DNA from: a virus | Direction: 5' to 3' (one strand) | Virus record (IMG/VR): IMGVR_UViG_3300025151_007460 | Coordinates: 1-29,930 of that record | Length of the DNA: 29,930 bases | Shown here: positions 1 to 8,447 of the stretch, piece after piece | Numbering within the stretch: position 1 is the stretch's first letter | Layout: the number at the start of each line of letters is the position of its first letter | Notes under the pieces: generated by a model | Seen by the model: only the letters and a program-made list of their open reading frames with translations | The model's database searches: none | Told to the model about the DNA's origin: nothing | Position numbers and translations under genes: made by a program

Positions 1-49
1 GACGTTAGGGCCTAGGTATGCTAAAATAGATGACACAAAGGACAAAATT

Positions 50-1114
50 ATGACAAAAGTATTTGACGCAACAAAATTTAGAAAAAGTTTAACGAAGTCC
101 ATACAAGGACTAGGAATAGGTTTCAGTGATCCAACTGATTGGATATCAACAGGAAATTATGCACTGAACTATTTAATGACAAGTGATTTCAATAAAGGAA
201 TTCCCCTAGGCAAAGTTACAGTACTTGCCGGTGAGTCTGGTGCAGGTAAATCCTACATAGCATCAGGCAACATTATTAAAAACGCACAAGATCAAGGTAT
301 CTTTGTAATATTAATTGATACAGAAAATGCGTTAGATGAACAATGGCTACAGGCACTTAACGTGGACACATCAGAAGACAAACTCATGAAATTGAGCATG
401 TCCATGGTTGATGATGTTGCGAAGACTGTATCCGAGTTTATGAAAGGTTACAGAGAACAACACGCAGACAACAAAGAAGGTGCACCTAAAGTGCTATTCG
501 TCATAGACAGTTTGGGTATGTTGCTGACACCAACAGATGTCAACCAATTTGAAGCGGGTGAGATGAAAGGTGACTTGGGTAGGAAACCAAAAGCACTTAC
601 GGCACTTGTGAGAAACTGTGTGAACATGTTTGGAAGTTGGAACGTTGGACTGATAGCAACCAACCACACATACGCATCACAAGATATGTTCGACCCCGAT
701 GACAAGATATCGGGCGGACAAGGATTCATCTATGCATCAAGTATTGTTGTTGCAATGAAAAAACTTAAATTAAAAGAAGACGAGAAAGGTAACAAAGTCA
801 GTGACGTAAGGGGTATAAGGGCCGCTTGTAAAGTTATGAAAACAAGATATGCAAAACCATTTGAAGGAGTACAAGTGAAGATCCCTTATGACACAGGTAT
901 GGATCCGTACAGTGGACTTGTAGATTTGTTTGAGAAAAAAGGCCTATTAGTACAGCAAGGAAACAGACTGAAATACATTGATAAAGCAGGTAAAGAGCAC
1001 ATAGACTTCAGAAAAGCATGGGTCGGTGATAAATTAGATATGATAATGGCGGAGTTCAAAGAAGAAGCATCAGTTGAACAGCCAGAAGAAATAGAAGAGG
1101 AAATAAAAGAGTAA
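50..1114 (+). CDS. uvsX: UvsX, RecA-like recombinase
   Basis: This is the T4-type strand-exchange protein, which coats single-stranded DNA and drives ATP-dependent strand invasion in recombination-dependent replication and repair. The 354 aa product has a Walker A motif GESGAGKS at residues 61-68, a Walker B strand VLFVIDS at about 148-154, and the RecA-type segment LIDTENALDE at about 88-97. An acidic tail (about 340-354) resembles the C-terminus of RecA/UvsX proteins. It is slightly shorter than T4 UvsX (about 390 aa). The ATG at 50 has an AAGGA-type ribosome site just upstream, and the N-terminus after it (FRKSLTKSI, then DPTDWISTGNYALN) matches the marine T4-like family as I remember it. 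The same frame stays open to the window edge, so a longer N-terminus cannot be formally excluded. It overlaps the next gene by 1 nt. Confidence 0.97.
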   Translation: MTKVFDATKFRKSLTKSIQGLGIGFSDPTDWISTGNYALNYLMTSDFNKGIPLGKVTVLAGESGAGKSYIASGNIIKNAQDQGIFVILIDTENALDEQWLQALNVDTSEDKLMKLSMSMVDDVAKTVSEFMKGYREQHADNKEGAPKVLFVIDSLGMLLTPTDVNQFEAGEMKGDLGRKPKALTALVRNCVNMFGSWNVGLIATNHTYASQDMFDPDDKISGGQGFIYASSIVVAMKKLKLKEDEKGNKVSDVRGIRAACKVMKTRYAKPFEGVQVKIPYDTGMDPYSGLVDLFEKKGLLVQQGNRLKYIDKAGKEHIDFRKAWVGDKLDMIMAEFKEEASVEQPEEIEEEIKE

Positions 1115-1347
1115 TGATCGACTTTACACACGAAGATATTGAGAGGTTATGGGATTCTGTTGTACACTACGTACCTGAAAGACAGAAACTGGACATGGCT
1201 ATTGATTTTATCAAAAGTTTAGAAGACATAGGTGTGGAACATGACGAAATAAAAGCGTCTGCTGAATACGATCCAAAATTAGAAGAAGCCATAAACACTG
1301 TGTTCGAGGAAGACGAAGAGTCAGACGGATACGGAGAAAATGATTAA
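1114..1347 (+). CDS. small acidic conserved phage protein downstream of uvsX
   Basis: This is a 77-aa strongly acidic protein with no catalytic motif or membrane segment that I can see. Residues 1-50 look helical and the C-terminus is a run of Glu and Asp. The start codon overlaps the uvsX stop by 1 nt and its end overlaps the next gene by 8 nt, so it is translationally coupled within the uvsX operon. Small proteins of this kind follow uvsX in marine T4-like phages, to my recollection. Its position suggests an accessory role with the recombinase, but the function is unknown. Confidence 0.8.
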   Translation: MIDFTHEDIERLWDSVVHYVPERQKLDMAIDFIKSLEDIGVEHDEIKASAEYDPKLEEAINTVFEEDEESDGYGEND

Positions 1348-1801
1348 TTGGTACAACGAAGTCAGCAGGAACTTAGACAAGATCCCAGATTGCATTGCGT
1401 ACTTTGACAAGGAACTTGTCGAAGCAAAGAAGCAGTGTAAAATTTACGGCAACCTTGAACGAGCAAGTGCGGCACTGCCCGGAATAGTGGAAGAAAGATT
1501 TGGACAACTGCAACAACTCGAAGCGATACTCGAATATCTAAACATCGAATTGAGAAGATTAAGATCAAAAACTTTTAGGAAATATCTAGAAAACTACAAC
1601 AGAGCATTGTCAAGTAGAGATGCTGAGAAATACGTAGATGGCGAAGACGACGTAGTTGACATGGACAAAATAATTAATGACTTTGCACTTATACGAAATC
1701 AATGGCTGGGCATAACCAAAGGACTGGATCAAAAACAATGGCAAATCACAAACATTGTTAAACTACGAGTCGCAGGAATGGAAGATGCCGACATCAAATA
1801 G
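1340..1801 (+). CDS. conserved helical protein, UvsY-like candidate
   Basis: This is a 153-aa, mostly alpha-helical, charged protein with no enzyme motif. The second half (LRRLRSKTFRKYL, then EKYVDGEDD, then a C-terminal helix ending NIVKLRVAG) has the size and helix layout of T4 UvsY (137 aa). UvsY is the mediator that loads UvsX onto Gp32-coated ssDNA; it also has a basic helix, a tyrosine/glycine turn and a C-terminal helix with an Arg near the end. That resemblance is by eye and weak. The place, two genes after uvsX in the same operon, fits a mediator. It overlaps the gene before (8 nt) and after (17 nt). Family membership in marine T4-like phages is likely; the UvsY identity is an inference. 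Confidence 0.75.
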   Translation: MINWYNEVSRNLDKIPDCIAYFDKELVEAKKQCKIYGNLERASAALPGIVEERFGQLQQLEAILEYLNIELRRLRSKTFRKYLENYNRALSSRDAEKYVDGEDDVVDMDKIINDFALIRNQWLGITKGLDQKQWQITNIVKLRVAGMEDADIK

Positions 1802-2411
1802 GATTATACTCACAGACGTCGACGGGGTGTTACTGGAGTGGGAACATCATTTCACAAAGTGGATGTTGCAACGAACACTGTTTGACGAAAGAGGTGCTAG
1901 GTATCATCCATACAGGTTATTGCCAGATAAACAAAACACATACGAGATGGCAGAACGCTTTGGGTTGACTGTCGAACAGATTCGTAAAGAGATCAGAGAG
2001 TTCAATAGGAGTGCATGGATGGGAACACAAAGGCCTATGCTTGAATCTCAGACTTGGGTCAAACTCTTGGCCGCGGAGGGATGGACATTCATACCTATTA
2101 CATCTCAAACATCCGATATACCTGCCCAACAGTTGCGTAAGAAAAGACTTGGTGAACTTTTTGGGGATCATGTTTTCACAAATTACCATATTCTAGGCAC
2201 AGGTGCGGACAAAGATTCAGCATTAGCAGAGTTTCACAACACCGGACTGTATTGGGTCGAGGACAAGCCAAAGAACGCTGTAGCCGGGCTCAAATACGGT
2301 TTAAAGCCTATATTAATCGACCACGAATACAATCGAGACTTTGAACATCCTGAGGTTATACGAGTAAGTAATTGGAAAGAGATACACCAAATAGTTTCAG
2401 GTAGAAAATGA
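1785..2411 (+). CDS. HAD-superfamily hydrolase (phosphatase)
   Basis: This is a 208-aa haloacid-dehalogenase-type phosphatase. The four HAD motifs are visible: motif I DVDGV (nucleophile Asp11, acid/base Asp13), motif II ITSQTS, motif III Lys in GADKDSAL, and motif IV VEDKPKN. A cap-like helical insert lies between motifs I and II (residues about 20-95). The start at 1785 was preferred over an upstream ATG at 1755 because an AGGA site lies 7 nt ahead of it and the domain begins immediately after. It overlaps the preceding gene by 17 nt and shares an ATGA overlap with the next. The substrate is unknown; nucleotides, sugar phosphates or DNA 3'-phosphate are all possible. It may belong to the uvsX repair operon or be the first gene of the sugar cassette. 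Confidence 0.85.
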   Translation: MPTSNRIILTDVDGVLLEWEHHFTKWMLQRTLFDERGARYHPYRLLPDKQNTYEMAERFGLTVEQIRKEIREFNRSAWMGTQRPMLESQTWVKLLAAEGWTFIPITSQTSDIPAQQLRKKRLGELFGDHVFTNYHILGTGADKDSALAEFHNTGLYWVEDKPKNAVAGLKYGLKPILIDHEYNRDFEHPEVIRVSNWKEIHQIVSGRK

Positions 2412-3082
2412 AAATATACGTAGGACACGACAGCAGAGAAGATATAGCATACCAAGTTTGCGAACACAGTATCAAGCGTAGAGATCCATCTGCGGAAGTG
2501 ATACCACTCAAACAAAAGCAGATGAGGGATCAAGGTTTGTACACACGTCCAGTTGACAAACTAGGTTCAACAGAATTTACATTTACAAGATTTTTTGTGC
2601 CATACCTAAATGATTTTAAGGGATGGGCAGTTTTCTGTGACTGTGATTTTCTTTGGAAGATACCGAGTCATGAACTAGTGAAGTTTTGTGACAGTTCAAA
2701 AGCGGTGGTGTGTGTTCAACACGACTACACCCCAAAAGAAACCACCAAAATGGATGGACAGGTGCAGACAGTGTACCCAAGGAAAAATTGGTCAAGCATG
2801 GTATTATGGAACTGCGAACATCCTAAGAATAAAATACTAACACCGGATTTGCTTAACACAGAAACTCCTAAATTCTTACACAGATTTAATTGGTTAGAGG
2901 ACAACGAGATAGGATCTTTGCCATTAGAATACAACTGGTTAGTTGGTTGGTACAAGGAACCAAAAGATGGCACGCCTAAGATACTACACTACACAGAAGG
3001 TGGTCCTTGGTTTGACGGCTACCGTGACTGTGAATATGCAGACGATTGGAAGAAAGAACTTATCAATCTATTCAGTGCATGA
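2408..3082 (+). CDS. GT-A-fold glycosyltransferase (GT8-like)
   Basis: This is a 224-aa soluble protein with the hallmarks of a nucleotide-sugar transferase. It has an N-terminal beta strand MKIYVGHDSRE, a hydrophobic strand leading to the metal-binding DxD motif FCDCDF (Asp78 and Asp80), and a C-terminal HYTEGGPW segment that resembles the His-containing end of GT8-type enzymes. It would transfer a sugar from a nucleotide donor, in the cytoplasm or at the inner face of the membrane. It overlaps the HAD gene (ATGA) and the next ORF and opens the glycan cassette. Donor and acceptor are unknown. Related proteins occur in marine phages and bacteria, as I recall. Confidence 0.8.
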   Translation: MKIYVGHDSREDIAYQVCEHSIKRRDPSAEVIPLKQKQMRDQGLYTRPVDKLGSTEFTFTRFFVPYLNDFKGWAVFCDCDFLWKIPSHELVKFCDSSKAVVCVQHDYTPKETTKMDGQVQTVYPRKNWSSMVLWNCEHPKNKILTPDLLNTETPKFLHRFNWLEDNEIGSLPLEYNWLVGWYKEPKDGTPKILHYTEGGPWFDGYRDCEYADDWKKELINLFSA

Positions 3083-3519
3083 TGGACTGGGACAAACTCA
3101 AACCAGAACATTATCACGATCAACCAGTAGAGCACATCTGTGTTACCACCTTGATTGATACAAACACCTATGATAGATTGTATGAGAATCAAAAAAATTT
3201 AGAACACTCTAGTTGGCAATACTTCAAAAAAAAACATGATGTAAATTGTTATTTCAGAGAAAGCCTATCGGATATTGATCTCAGCAAAGACATAATTTGG
3301 ATTTGGTTCTTCAAAGAAAGAAGCGATACTACTGCATCATACGTACACATCAAAGGTAAACAGATTAGGTATAGGCCCAACACATTCTTGATATCAAAAT
3401 CAAAGGAATTCAAGTTTGTCCACACTACTAGGAAATACATTAGAAGTCCTTTTGTGCAATTGGATATGACCGAAGAGGACTACAATAAAATCCTAAAAAG
3501 ATTTAATAAAACTTCTTAA
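3079..3519 (+). CDS. uncharacterised 146-aa protein
   Basis: I do not recognise this protein. It starts at one of two adjacent ATGs (3079 or 3082) that overlap the stop of the GT8-like gene. An upstream in-frame start at 3046 would lie inside that gene and is unlikely. The sequence is rich in aromatic and charged residues (IIWIWFFKER at about 70-79) with no signal peptide or clear membrane helix. Its 3' end overlaps the convergent minus-strand transferase by 27 nt. Context suggests a role in the sugar cassette, for example as a partner of the preceding transferase. Confidence 0.65.
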   Translation: MMDWDKLKPEHYHDQPVEHICVTTLIDTNTYDRLYENQKNLEHSSWQYFKKKHDVNCYFRESLSDIDLSKDIIWIWFFKERSDTTASYVHIKGKQIRYRPNTFLISKSKEFKFVHTTRKYIRSPFVQLDMTEEDYNKILKRFNKTS

Positions 3520-4203
3520 AGCATCAACATCTGCTTGTAGATGTCTATTCTTGACTTTGGTCCATACAAAGTTATCTCGATCACGTATGTTTAAATTTTT
3601 ACGTATTTGCTTCCCTGCATTATCATCTAATATTTTTTTTGCTTTGAATTCAACACTTGGAAGATAGAGACATCGATTTAGTTTACGTGCAACCTTTTGA
3701 GTATATGAATCGACATGCCAGTGCCAGAAGAAGGCAGGAGCCAAGTATCCTAATGTGTTTGTCCAGTTTTTATGCACTGCGAAATGAGCCGCTGGTAAAG
3801 GTTTGTCTGGCCATAGCATGGTTTGGTTTCCTAAATCTTTGTTGCCCTTTGGTCTGCCGTCACTAGGCACTACCATTAATATCTTGTCTTTGTACTTGTT
3901 AATTTCATCCGTTATTAGTTGATCCCAATGTTTGGTCTTAATTTGCACATCGTCGCCCATAAGCATCACAACGTCATGACGTGCCTTGTCGCACATTAGA
4001 TTCCAACTGAAACAAGTTGATTGATTTGGTCCTACTACATAATGTTTTTCATCTATGAGATCTCTGTATTGTTCAAGCGTTGCATCGTCACTGTTAAGGT
4101 AAAAAAGCAATTCAGTATCACCTTTTTGGGTTTGGACGACAGTGTCCACTAGTCTTTTTGCTAATTTAGGCCTACCTCTGGACGGACAGCACAACGAAAT
4201 CAT
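3493..4203 (-). CDS. GT-A-fold glycosyltransferase (GT2-like)
   Basis: This 236-aa protein begins ISLCCPSRGRP, the typical first strand of GT2-type transferases, followed by a helix (KRLVDTVVQ) and a strand with an Asp-rich turn (LNSDD). The metal-binding motif VMLMGDDV (Asp84-Asp85) sits where GT2 enzymes carry DxD. No membrane segment is visible, so it acts on a cytoplasmic or membrane-surface acceptor. It is the last gene of the minus-strand block 3493-7323 and overlaps the upstream SDR gene by 4 nt. Its end overlaps the convergent plus-strand ORF. Sugar and linkage cannot be read from the sequence. Confidence 0.8.
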   Translation of the reverse strand: MISLCCPSRGRPKLAKRLVDTVVQTQKGDTELLFYLNSDDATLEQYRDLIDEKHYVVGPNQSTCFSWNLMCDKARHDVVMLMGDDVQIKTKHWDQLITDEINKYKDKILMVVPSDGRPKGNKDLGNQTMLWPDKPLPAAHFAVHKNWTNTLGYLAPAFFWHWHVDSYTQKVARKLNRCLYLPSVEFKAKKILDDNAGKQIRKNLNIRDRDNFVWTKVKNRHLQADVDALRSFIKSF

Positions 4204-5204
4204 ATCAATTTATTTTTCCAAGTTTCCGGCGTTATGTCGTTCACTATTTCTAAAGGTAAGTGATATTGGAATTTTTTTGTGCCTCTTGATCTTATGTATT
4301 CCGCAGTCTTACTCACTGCCTGCCTCATGTTAGTAGATGTTTTGTAGTCTAACAACTTACGTGCTTTATCAGACGAACACGTGGCAAGTTTGACTTCCTT
4401 CGGCCTATCTTTATGATGTATAGGATCTAAATTTATACCAGTCTCATTTGCACACGCTTCCGCAAGTTCGTTAATTGTGACAGGCTCTTCGTCTGGTCCT
4501 ATATTGATAACTTCGCCAACAACATTTTTATTGAATGCCAGTGCGTTCAAGCAATACAGACAGTCATCGATGTAACTAAAACACCTTTGTTGTTTTCCGT
4601 CCCCATAGATGATAGGTTGTTTACCTTGCAACATCCTATTCAACATTATAGACATGACATTCCTAAACGGATCGTCATACTTCTGTCTTGGGCCAACGAT
4701 GTTGTGAGGCACCGCGATCACATATTCCACTCCGTGAGTATCACACAGATTTTTCAAAACATCTTCGCCGGCTTTTTTAGCGATACCATATGGATCCTGT
4801 GGCCTACATTCGTAATCTTCCCTGTATGGCAACTGATCATGATGACCGTACCTAGCCATGCTGGAGCAGTACACAATACGTTTTACATTATTTCTAATAG
4901 CCGCAGTGATCGTGGTTACTGATGCTTCGAAAATATTCTTAGTCACCAACACAGGTGAAAACACGGATAGTCCTTCATACGCCGTCGCGGCGGTATGGTA
5001 CACTATGTCACAACCTTTCATTGCTTTGGTCATGTTTTCTAAATCACAACAGTCGACTTGATGAAATTCAACGTCCTGTGGTACGTTGTCTGTGTAACCA
5101 CCTATCATGTTGTCATTGCCAGCCACGGTGTGGCCTTCCGATAGCATTAGGTCTGCGAGGTGTGAACCTAAAAAGCCTGCAACGCCTGTAATAAAAATTT
5201 TCAT
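4200..5204 (-). CDS. NAD-dependent nucleotide-sugar epimerase/dehydratase (extended SDR)
   Basis: This is a 334-aa member of the extended short-chain dehydrogenase family that acts on nucleotide sugars. The Rossmann motif TGVAGFLG is at residues 6-13. The SSM segment at 114-116 and the catalytic Tyr139-x3-Lys143 (YGIAKK) form the active site. Further extended-SDR landmarks are GPRQ near 175, GDGKQQRCFSYIDD and INIGPDE. Closest in feel are UDP-glucose or UDP-glucuronate 4-epimerases, but 4,6-dehydratase or reductase activity cannot be excluded. It probably supplies a nucleotide sugar to the neighbouring transferases. It lies between the FkbM methyltransferase (19-nt gap) and the GT2-like gene (4-nt overlap). 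Confidence 0.92.
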   Translation of the reverse strand: MKIFITGVAGFLGSHLADLMLSEGHTVAGNDNMIGGYTDNVPQDVEFHQVDCCDLENMTKAMKGCDIVYHTAATAYEGLSVFSPVLVTKNIFEASVTTITAAIRNNVKRIVYCSSMARYGHHDQLPYREDYECRPQDPYGIAKKAGEDVLKNLCDTHGVEYVIAVPHNIVGPRQKYDDPFRNVMSIMLNRMLQGKQPIIYGDGKQQRCFSYIDDCLYCLNALAFNKNVVGEVINIGPDEEPVTINELAEACANETGINLDPIHHKDRPKEVKLATCSSDKARKLLDYKTSTNMRQAVSKTAEYIRSRGTKKFQYHLPLEIVNDITPETWKNKLI

Positions 5205-5223
5205 TTTGGGTATTTAATTACAG

Positions 5224-5850
5224 TCACGCACGGTAGTAAACTTTGTCAGGCCAGTGATCCATCAGTAATTTGTAGCCTAAGGATGTTATGTGCTGTTCAA
5301 CTTCAATGTTACTACTGCCATACTTTTTGGTATTATTGTTCAACTCTATCATCAAAAACCTAACGTTTTCTAATGTCTTTGCCGCACCCTTTAATACTTC
5401 CATCTCATAACCTTCAACGTCGATCTTAATAAGATCAACATGTTCTAAATTAAGACTGTCTACTGTGACCATTTGTATTTTACCTTCGCCGACTACCCTT
5501 TTACTTTGTGTAAAATTGTCCTCTGATAGTGAAATCAATTGCTGTTTCGAACCAACTGCTAATTGATGTGTTTCTATGTCTTTGCTAACATTTTTCACCA
5601 GGCATTCATAATGCAGGCTATCTGGTTCTAATGCAATTATTTTACTACAAAATTTTTCCATTGCCATGCTCCAGGTACCGACCCATGCTCCGATGTCTAA
5701 AATTTTATTGAATTTCTCGTTTTTGTCTACACAGTATTCTATGAATTTCAGCAAACATTTATTCTGTGTAAATGGTTTACCTGTTTTCCAATCCTCAAAA
5801 TGCAGATCATTTTTTGGCACCCAAAAGTCATTCACTTTTTCTATGTTCAT
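5224..5850 (-). CDS. FkbM-family SAM-dependent methyltransferase
   Basis: This 208-aa class I methyltransferase has the SAM-binding motif LDIGAWVGTW at 51-60, the acidic ribose-binding end of strand 2 (IALEPDS at about 72-78) and the FkbM signature LIKIDVEGYE at 140-149. FkbM proteins O-methylate sugars and natural products, and they are common in capsule and LPS loci. It overlaps the next gene of the block by 4 nt, so it is co-translated with the GT-B-like transferase. The most likely job is capping or decorating a glycan made by this cassette; that substrate is an inference. Confidence 0.92.
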   Translation of the reverse strand: MNIEKVNDFWVPKNDLHFEDWKTGKPFTQNKCLLKFIEYCVDKNEKFNKILDIGAWVGTWSMAMEKFCSKIIALEPDSLHYECLVKNVSKDIETHQLAVGSKQQLISLSEDNFTQSKRVVGEGKIQMVTVDSLNLEHVDLIKIDVEGYEMEVLKGAAKTLENVRFLMIELNNNTKKYGSSNIEVEQHITSLGYKLLMDHWPDKVYYRA

Positions 5851-6659
5851 AGCATACCTTTGTCCATTAAAATTTCAATAGCCTTTCCGTTTTTGATTTC
5901 TTCTGGAGTAAATTGCTGGTATGCAAGACTGTACAGCCAAGGCTCTGGTCCAGCATAATATGGATCCTCAATGTCTTCGAGATTCAGATTACCCATTGGT
6001 TCTGCAAAACTTTTCCTATCACAAAACACAGGAACTCCCATACAGACTGCTTCAATGGCGCTAATACTACAACTGGTAACACACGCCCATGCGTCCTTAA
6101 GATCCTCGGATAGGGGTACCTTGGCCTCACTCGGTCCTGATGTACCCCTTCCCCTAGGCTTGTGTCGAAGTCTGATCGGTCTGTCCGTTACTCTTTTCAA
6201 TCTTTCAATTGTATCATTTGTCCAATTAGGTTGATCCAGATAATTGTTCATTCCATCTGAACTAGGACACACTAAGATGTGTCTGCCTTTCAAAGTAGGT
6301 GCTTGTATTTTCAGTCCAAACTTCTCAAATCTATCTGGCTTACAATTTTTTAGAAATCTAGCGTGTATGCCATTTTTGCACACACGCCAATAGTGATTGT
6401 CTGGTTTGAGATTGTTGTTGTCAAATCTTCCAAAATAAGGAGTATCAGTGAACCAATAGGTGTGATTACGTGACTCCAGTTTTTTAACCATTTCTAAATT
6501 GTTGCCCACAAATCCCCAAAACATACTGTTGCTGACTGGTTCTTTTTCAACAGCGTTATCGCGTTTCTGTATCTGCTCAGGCCATGATTTTTCAACACCG
6601 TTGAATACTTCCCATGCCTTGCTTCCTTTGTTACTAAATGGTGCGTAAATTGTTAGCAT
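5847..6659 (-). CDS. GT-B-like surface-glycan transferase, paralogue A
   Basis: This 270-aa protein is one of four related proteins in the window (others start at 9181, 9983 and 16555). Shared blocks are TDRPIRLRHKP (158-168), a strand ending in ACVTSCSISAIEAVCMGVPVF (about 191-212) and a C-terminal SLAYQQFTPEEIKNG. The 'S..S...A...G.P.F' block resembles the donor-binding region of capsule-synthesis and CDP-glycerol-transferase-type GT-B enzymes. Here the usual RPHP is changed to RHKP. It lies between the SGNH hydrolase (26-nt overlap) and FkbM (4-nt overlap). The precise donor is unknown. Family placement is by eye. Confidence 0.75.
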   Translation of the reverse strand: MLTIYAPFSNKGSKAWEVFNGVEKSWPEQIQKRDNAVEKEPVSNSMFWGFVGNNLEMVKKLESRNHTYWFTDTPYFGRFDNNNLKPDNHYWRVCKNGIHARFLKNCKPDRFEKFGLKIQAPTLKGRHILVCPSSDGMNNYLDQPNWTNDTIERLKRVTDRPIRLRHKPRGRGTSGPSEAKVPLSEDLKDAWACVTSCSISAIEAVCMGVPVFCDRKSFAEPMGNLNLEDIEDPYYAGPEPWLYSLAYQQFTPEEIKNGKAIEILMDKGML

Positions 6660-7323
6660 CTATAAATTCTTTCAATTGATTCGCCCAATCTTTATGACCT
6701 TCGGAAGATGGATGTGGATCATCTGGTGCACAATGTTGTTTATTTTGCACAGTGTAATCTAAGTGACTGGTTTCAGGTTTGAAGAATCGACTGCCATCTA
6801 TCTTATCGTACAACAACTTTACGTCAGGGTTTGTTATGTCGGCATCGGACAATGTGTTGTACATGACATATGGATAACCTCGTAATTTAAAAAAATCCTG
6901 CAAATCATGTATGGCCAATAAAGATTCAATCTGAGTGGCCTGCTCTATATCTAGACCTTTTTGAGATAGGTACTTGAAAAAAGACTGTGTGTTGCTGTCT
7001 CTGTTCGGATCCCATGTCTTCCATGTTGTTTGCATCGTGGGGAATTTATATTTCTTGAACCCGTCTCCTGTTGGAAAATCAAATCGATTACCACCACTAG
7101 ATCCTATCAGGAAAAAGCAATCTTTGGCCTTGTCTGGAAATTTTTCACACCATACTCTTGTGGTCCACATCAATCTTTTGTTACCGCGACCGCCTCCGGC
7201 TAAGTTATCGGCGATAGGCAACTGCATAAGTTTAGAAAGTTCTTCTCCACAGTGAGTGTTTACACCACATTTAGGTCGTGAGGTCAAAAAAGAACAACCA
7301 TTTATGAACATTTTTGTTGGCAT
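6634..7323 (-). CDS. SGNH/GDSL-like hydrolase (sugar O-acyl esterase candidate)
   Basis: This is a 229-aa protein with the block pattern of SGNH hydrolases: an N-terminal strand ending in INGCSF (nucleophile Ser11), a Gly block LAGGGRGNKR (41-50), LIGSSGGNR around 72-80, and the C-terminal catalytic DPHPSSEGH (Asp and His at about 201-204). Such enzymes add or remove O-acetyl groups on sugars. It is the first gene of the minus-strand block and starts at the divergent control region, with no clear Shine-Dalgarno. Met5 is a possible alternative start. It overlaps the next gene by 26 nt. The substrate is inferred from its glycan-gene neighbours. Confidence 0.75.
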   Translation of the reverse strand: MPTKMFINGCSFLTSRPKCGVNTHCGEELSKLMQLPIADNLAGGGRGNKRLMWTTRVWCEKFPDKAKDCFFLIGSSGGNRFDFPTGDGFKKYKFPTMQTTWKTWDPNRDSNTQSFFKYLSQKGLDIEQATQIESLLAIHDLQDFFKLRGYPYVMYNTLSDADITNPDVKLLYDKIDGSRFFKPETSHLDYTVQNKQHCAPDDPHPSSEGHKDWANQLKEFIDANNLRTI

Positions 7324-7332
7324 GTGACAATA

Positions 7333-7361
7333 ATTATATACTACTTATTGACGGTATGCAA
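7333..7361 (-). promoter_or_regulatory. sigma70-like promoter for the minus-strand sugar block
   Basis: Read on the minus strand, TTGCAT (7356-7361) and a perfect TATAAT (7333-7338) are separated by 17 nt. The -35 matches consensus at its first three bases. Transcription would begin only 2-4 nt before the ATG at 7323, so the first gene may be read almost leaderless. The -35 overlaps the presumed start codon of the divergent GT61 gene. This is plausible but AT-rich DNA produces such matches by chance. Confidence 0.4.
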
Positions 7362-8447
7362 ACAGTAAAAAACATCAACTCTCTGAAATATTTCCTGGAT
7401 CGTTGGGAGATTGTAGATCCAGAATACAACTACACTGTGCCCTACCATGAATCAATAGATCCAAATTTCACCAGCCTCCCTACTTTCGTAGCAGAGTTCC
7501 ATGAATGTAAAGTTAACACCTGTCCAATATTGATTACCAGAGAAAACAAAATGATAACCAATTACGTGTGGGGACTTACTCACAAAAGCAAACACAAACC
7601 ACACAAAACACATAATCTATGGAAGGAATGGGACGAGTCAGTCAACATAGATTTACCTCCGGTTACTGAAAGTTTCAACGAGTCTCACACATACGTCTGG
7701 TTACCAATAGACGAAGAAAGCAAAAACAATCCATGGCACGTATGGATAGACGTAATATCCAAGTTCAGACTTATGGAAAAAAGATGGTCAACAAACTTTG
7801 CAAGATTTTGCTTTGTGCTTGCCAACCACAGTGATTACTTCGAAAAAGTTTGCAAGGCGCTTTTCCCCGATGTAAAAATTGTTGTTATGCCGAAAGGTGC
7901 AACATGGAGATTCAAACACTTGCTAGTACCAAGTATGAGCAACTCCAAGGACGGAGTCATCGTCCCACCAATGGCTCCATGGTTGCGTCATTTCAAAGGT
8001 TTGAAAAACCTAAAAGGAGTGAAGCCTCACAGGAAAATTGTTGTGCTGAGGCCCGGAGCGAAGACGAGACGTCTTGTAAATTCAGATGAGTTGCTTTTGA
8101 AACTCAAGGGGTGGGAAACAGTTGCCTTAGAAAAATTATCTATAAAAGAACAAATGAAAACTTTTGCGGAAGCGAGTCACGTGCTGGCGGCCCATGGTGC
8201 AGGATTAGTCAACTTACTGTGGTGTCAACCAGGGACTAAAATCATAGAAATACAGGATAGAAACATGATACACAAAAAAGTATACCCTTTACTTTCGCAC
8301 AACTTGAACCTAGACCACAAATTATACCTGTCAGACGTTGTGCCAATACCTAGAAAGAATGGAGCAAAACTAGAGGGAGTGAAGAGATTCAGCGACATGA
8401 TAAACTTTAAGATTAACATTCCAGAGATAATGGAGCACTTAGAATGA
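7356..8447 (+). CDS. GT61-family (DUF563) glycosyltransferase
   Basis: This is a 363-aa glycosyltransferase of the GT61 type. The diagnostic C-terminal block HVLAAHGAGLVNLLWCQPG followed by KIIEI is clear, and a basic strand KIVVLRPGAKTRR lies about 50 residues before it. The first 150 residues are less conserved and carry aromatic motifs (WLPIDEE, PWHVWIDV). I chose the ATG at 7356; an in-frame ATG at 7314 lies inside the divergent gene. It heads the plus-strand sugar block and overlaps the 2OG oxygenase gene by 4 nt. GT61 enzymes act on a range of glycans, including bacterial polysaccharides; the acceptor here is not known. Confidence 0.88.
   Translation: MQTVKNINSLKYFLDRWEIVDPEYNYTVPYHESIDPNFTSLPTFVAEFHECKVNTCPILITRENKMITNYVWGLTHKSKHKPHKTHNLWKEWDESVNIDLPPVTESFNESHTYVWLPIDEESKNNPWHVWIDVISKFRLMEKRWSTNFARFCFVLANHSDYFEKVCKALFPDVKIVVMPKGATWRFKHLLVPSMSNSKDGVIVPPMAPWLRHFKGLKNLKGVKPHRKIVVLRPGAKTRRLVNSDELLLKLKGWETVALEKLSIKEQMKTFAEASHVLAAHGAGLVNLLWCQPGTKIIEIQDRNMIHKKVYPLLSHNLNLDHKLYLSDVVPIPRKNGAKLEGVKRFSDMINFKINIPEIMEHLE

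Noticed and set aside
1-49. Uninterrupted uvsX frame running upstream to the window edge
   Set aside because: Only 16 codons; the ATG at 50 with an AAGGA site fits the family N-terminus, so the open frame is likely chance.
448-729. Minus-strand ORF opposite uvsX
   Set aside because: It is a shadow of a strongly supported gene with no recognisable protein features; similar antisense ORFs elsewhere were dropped.
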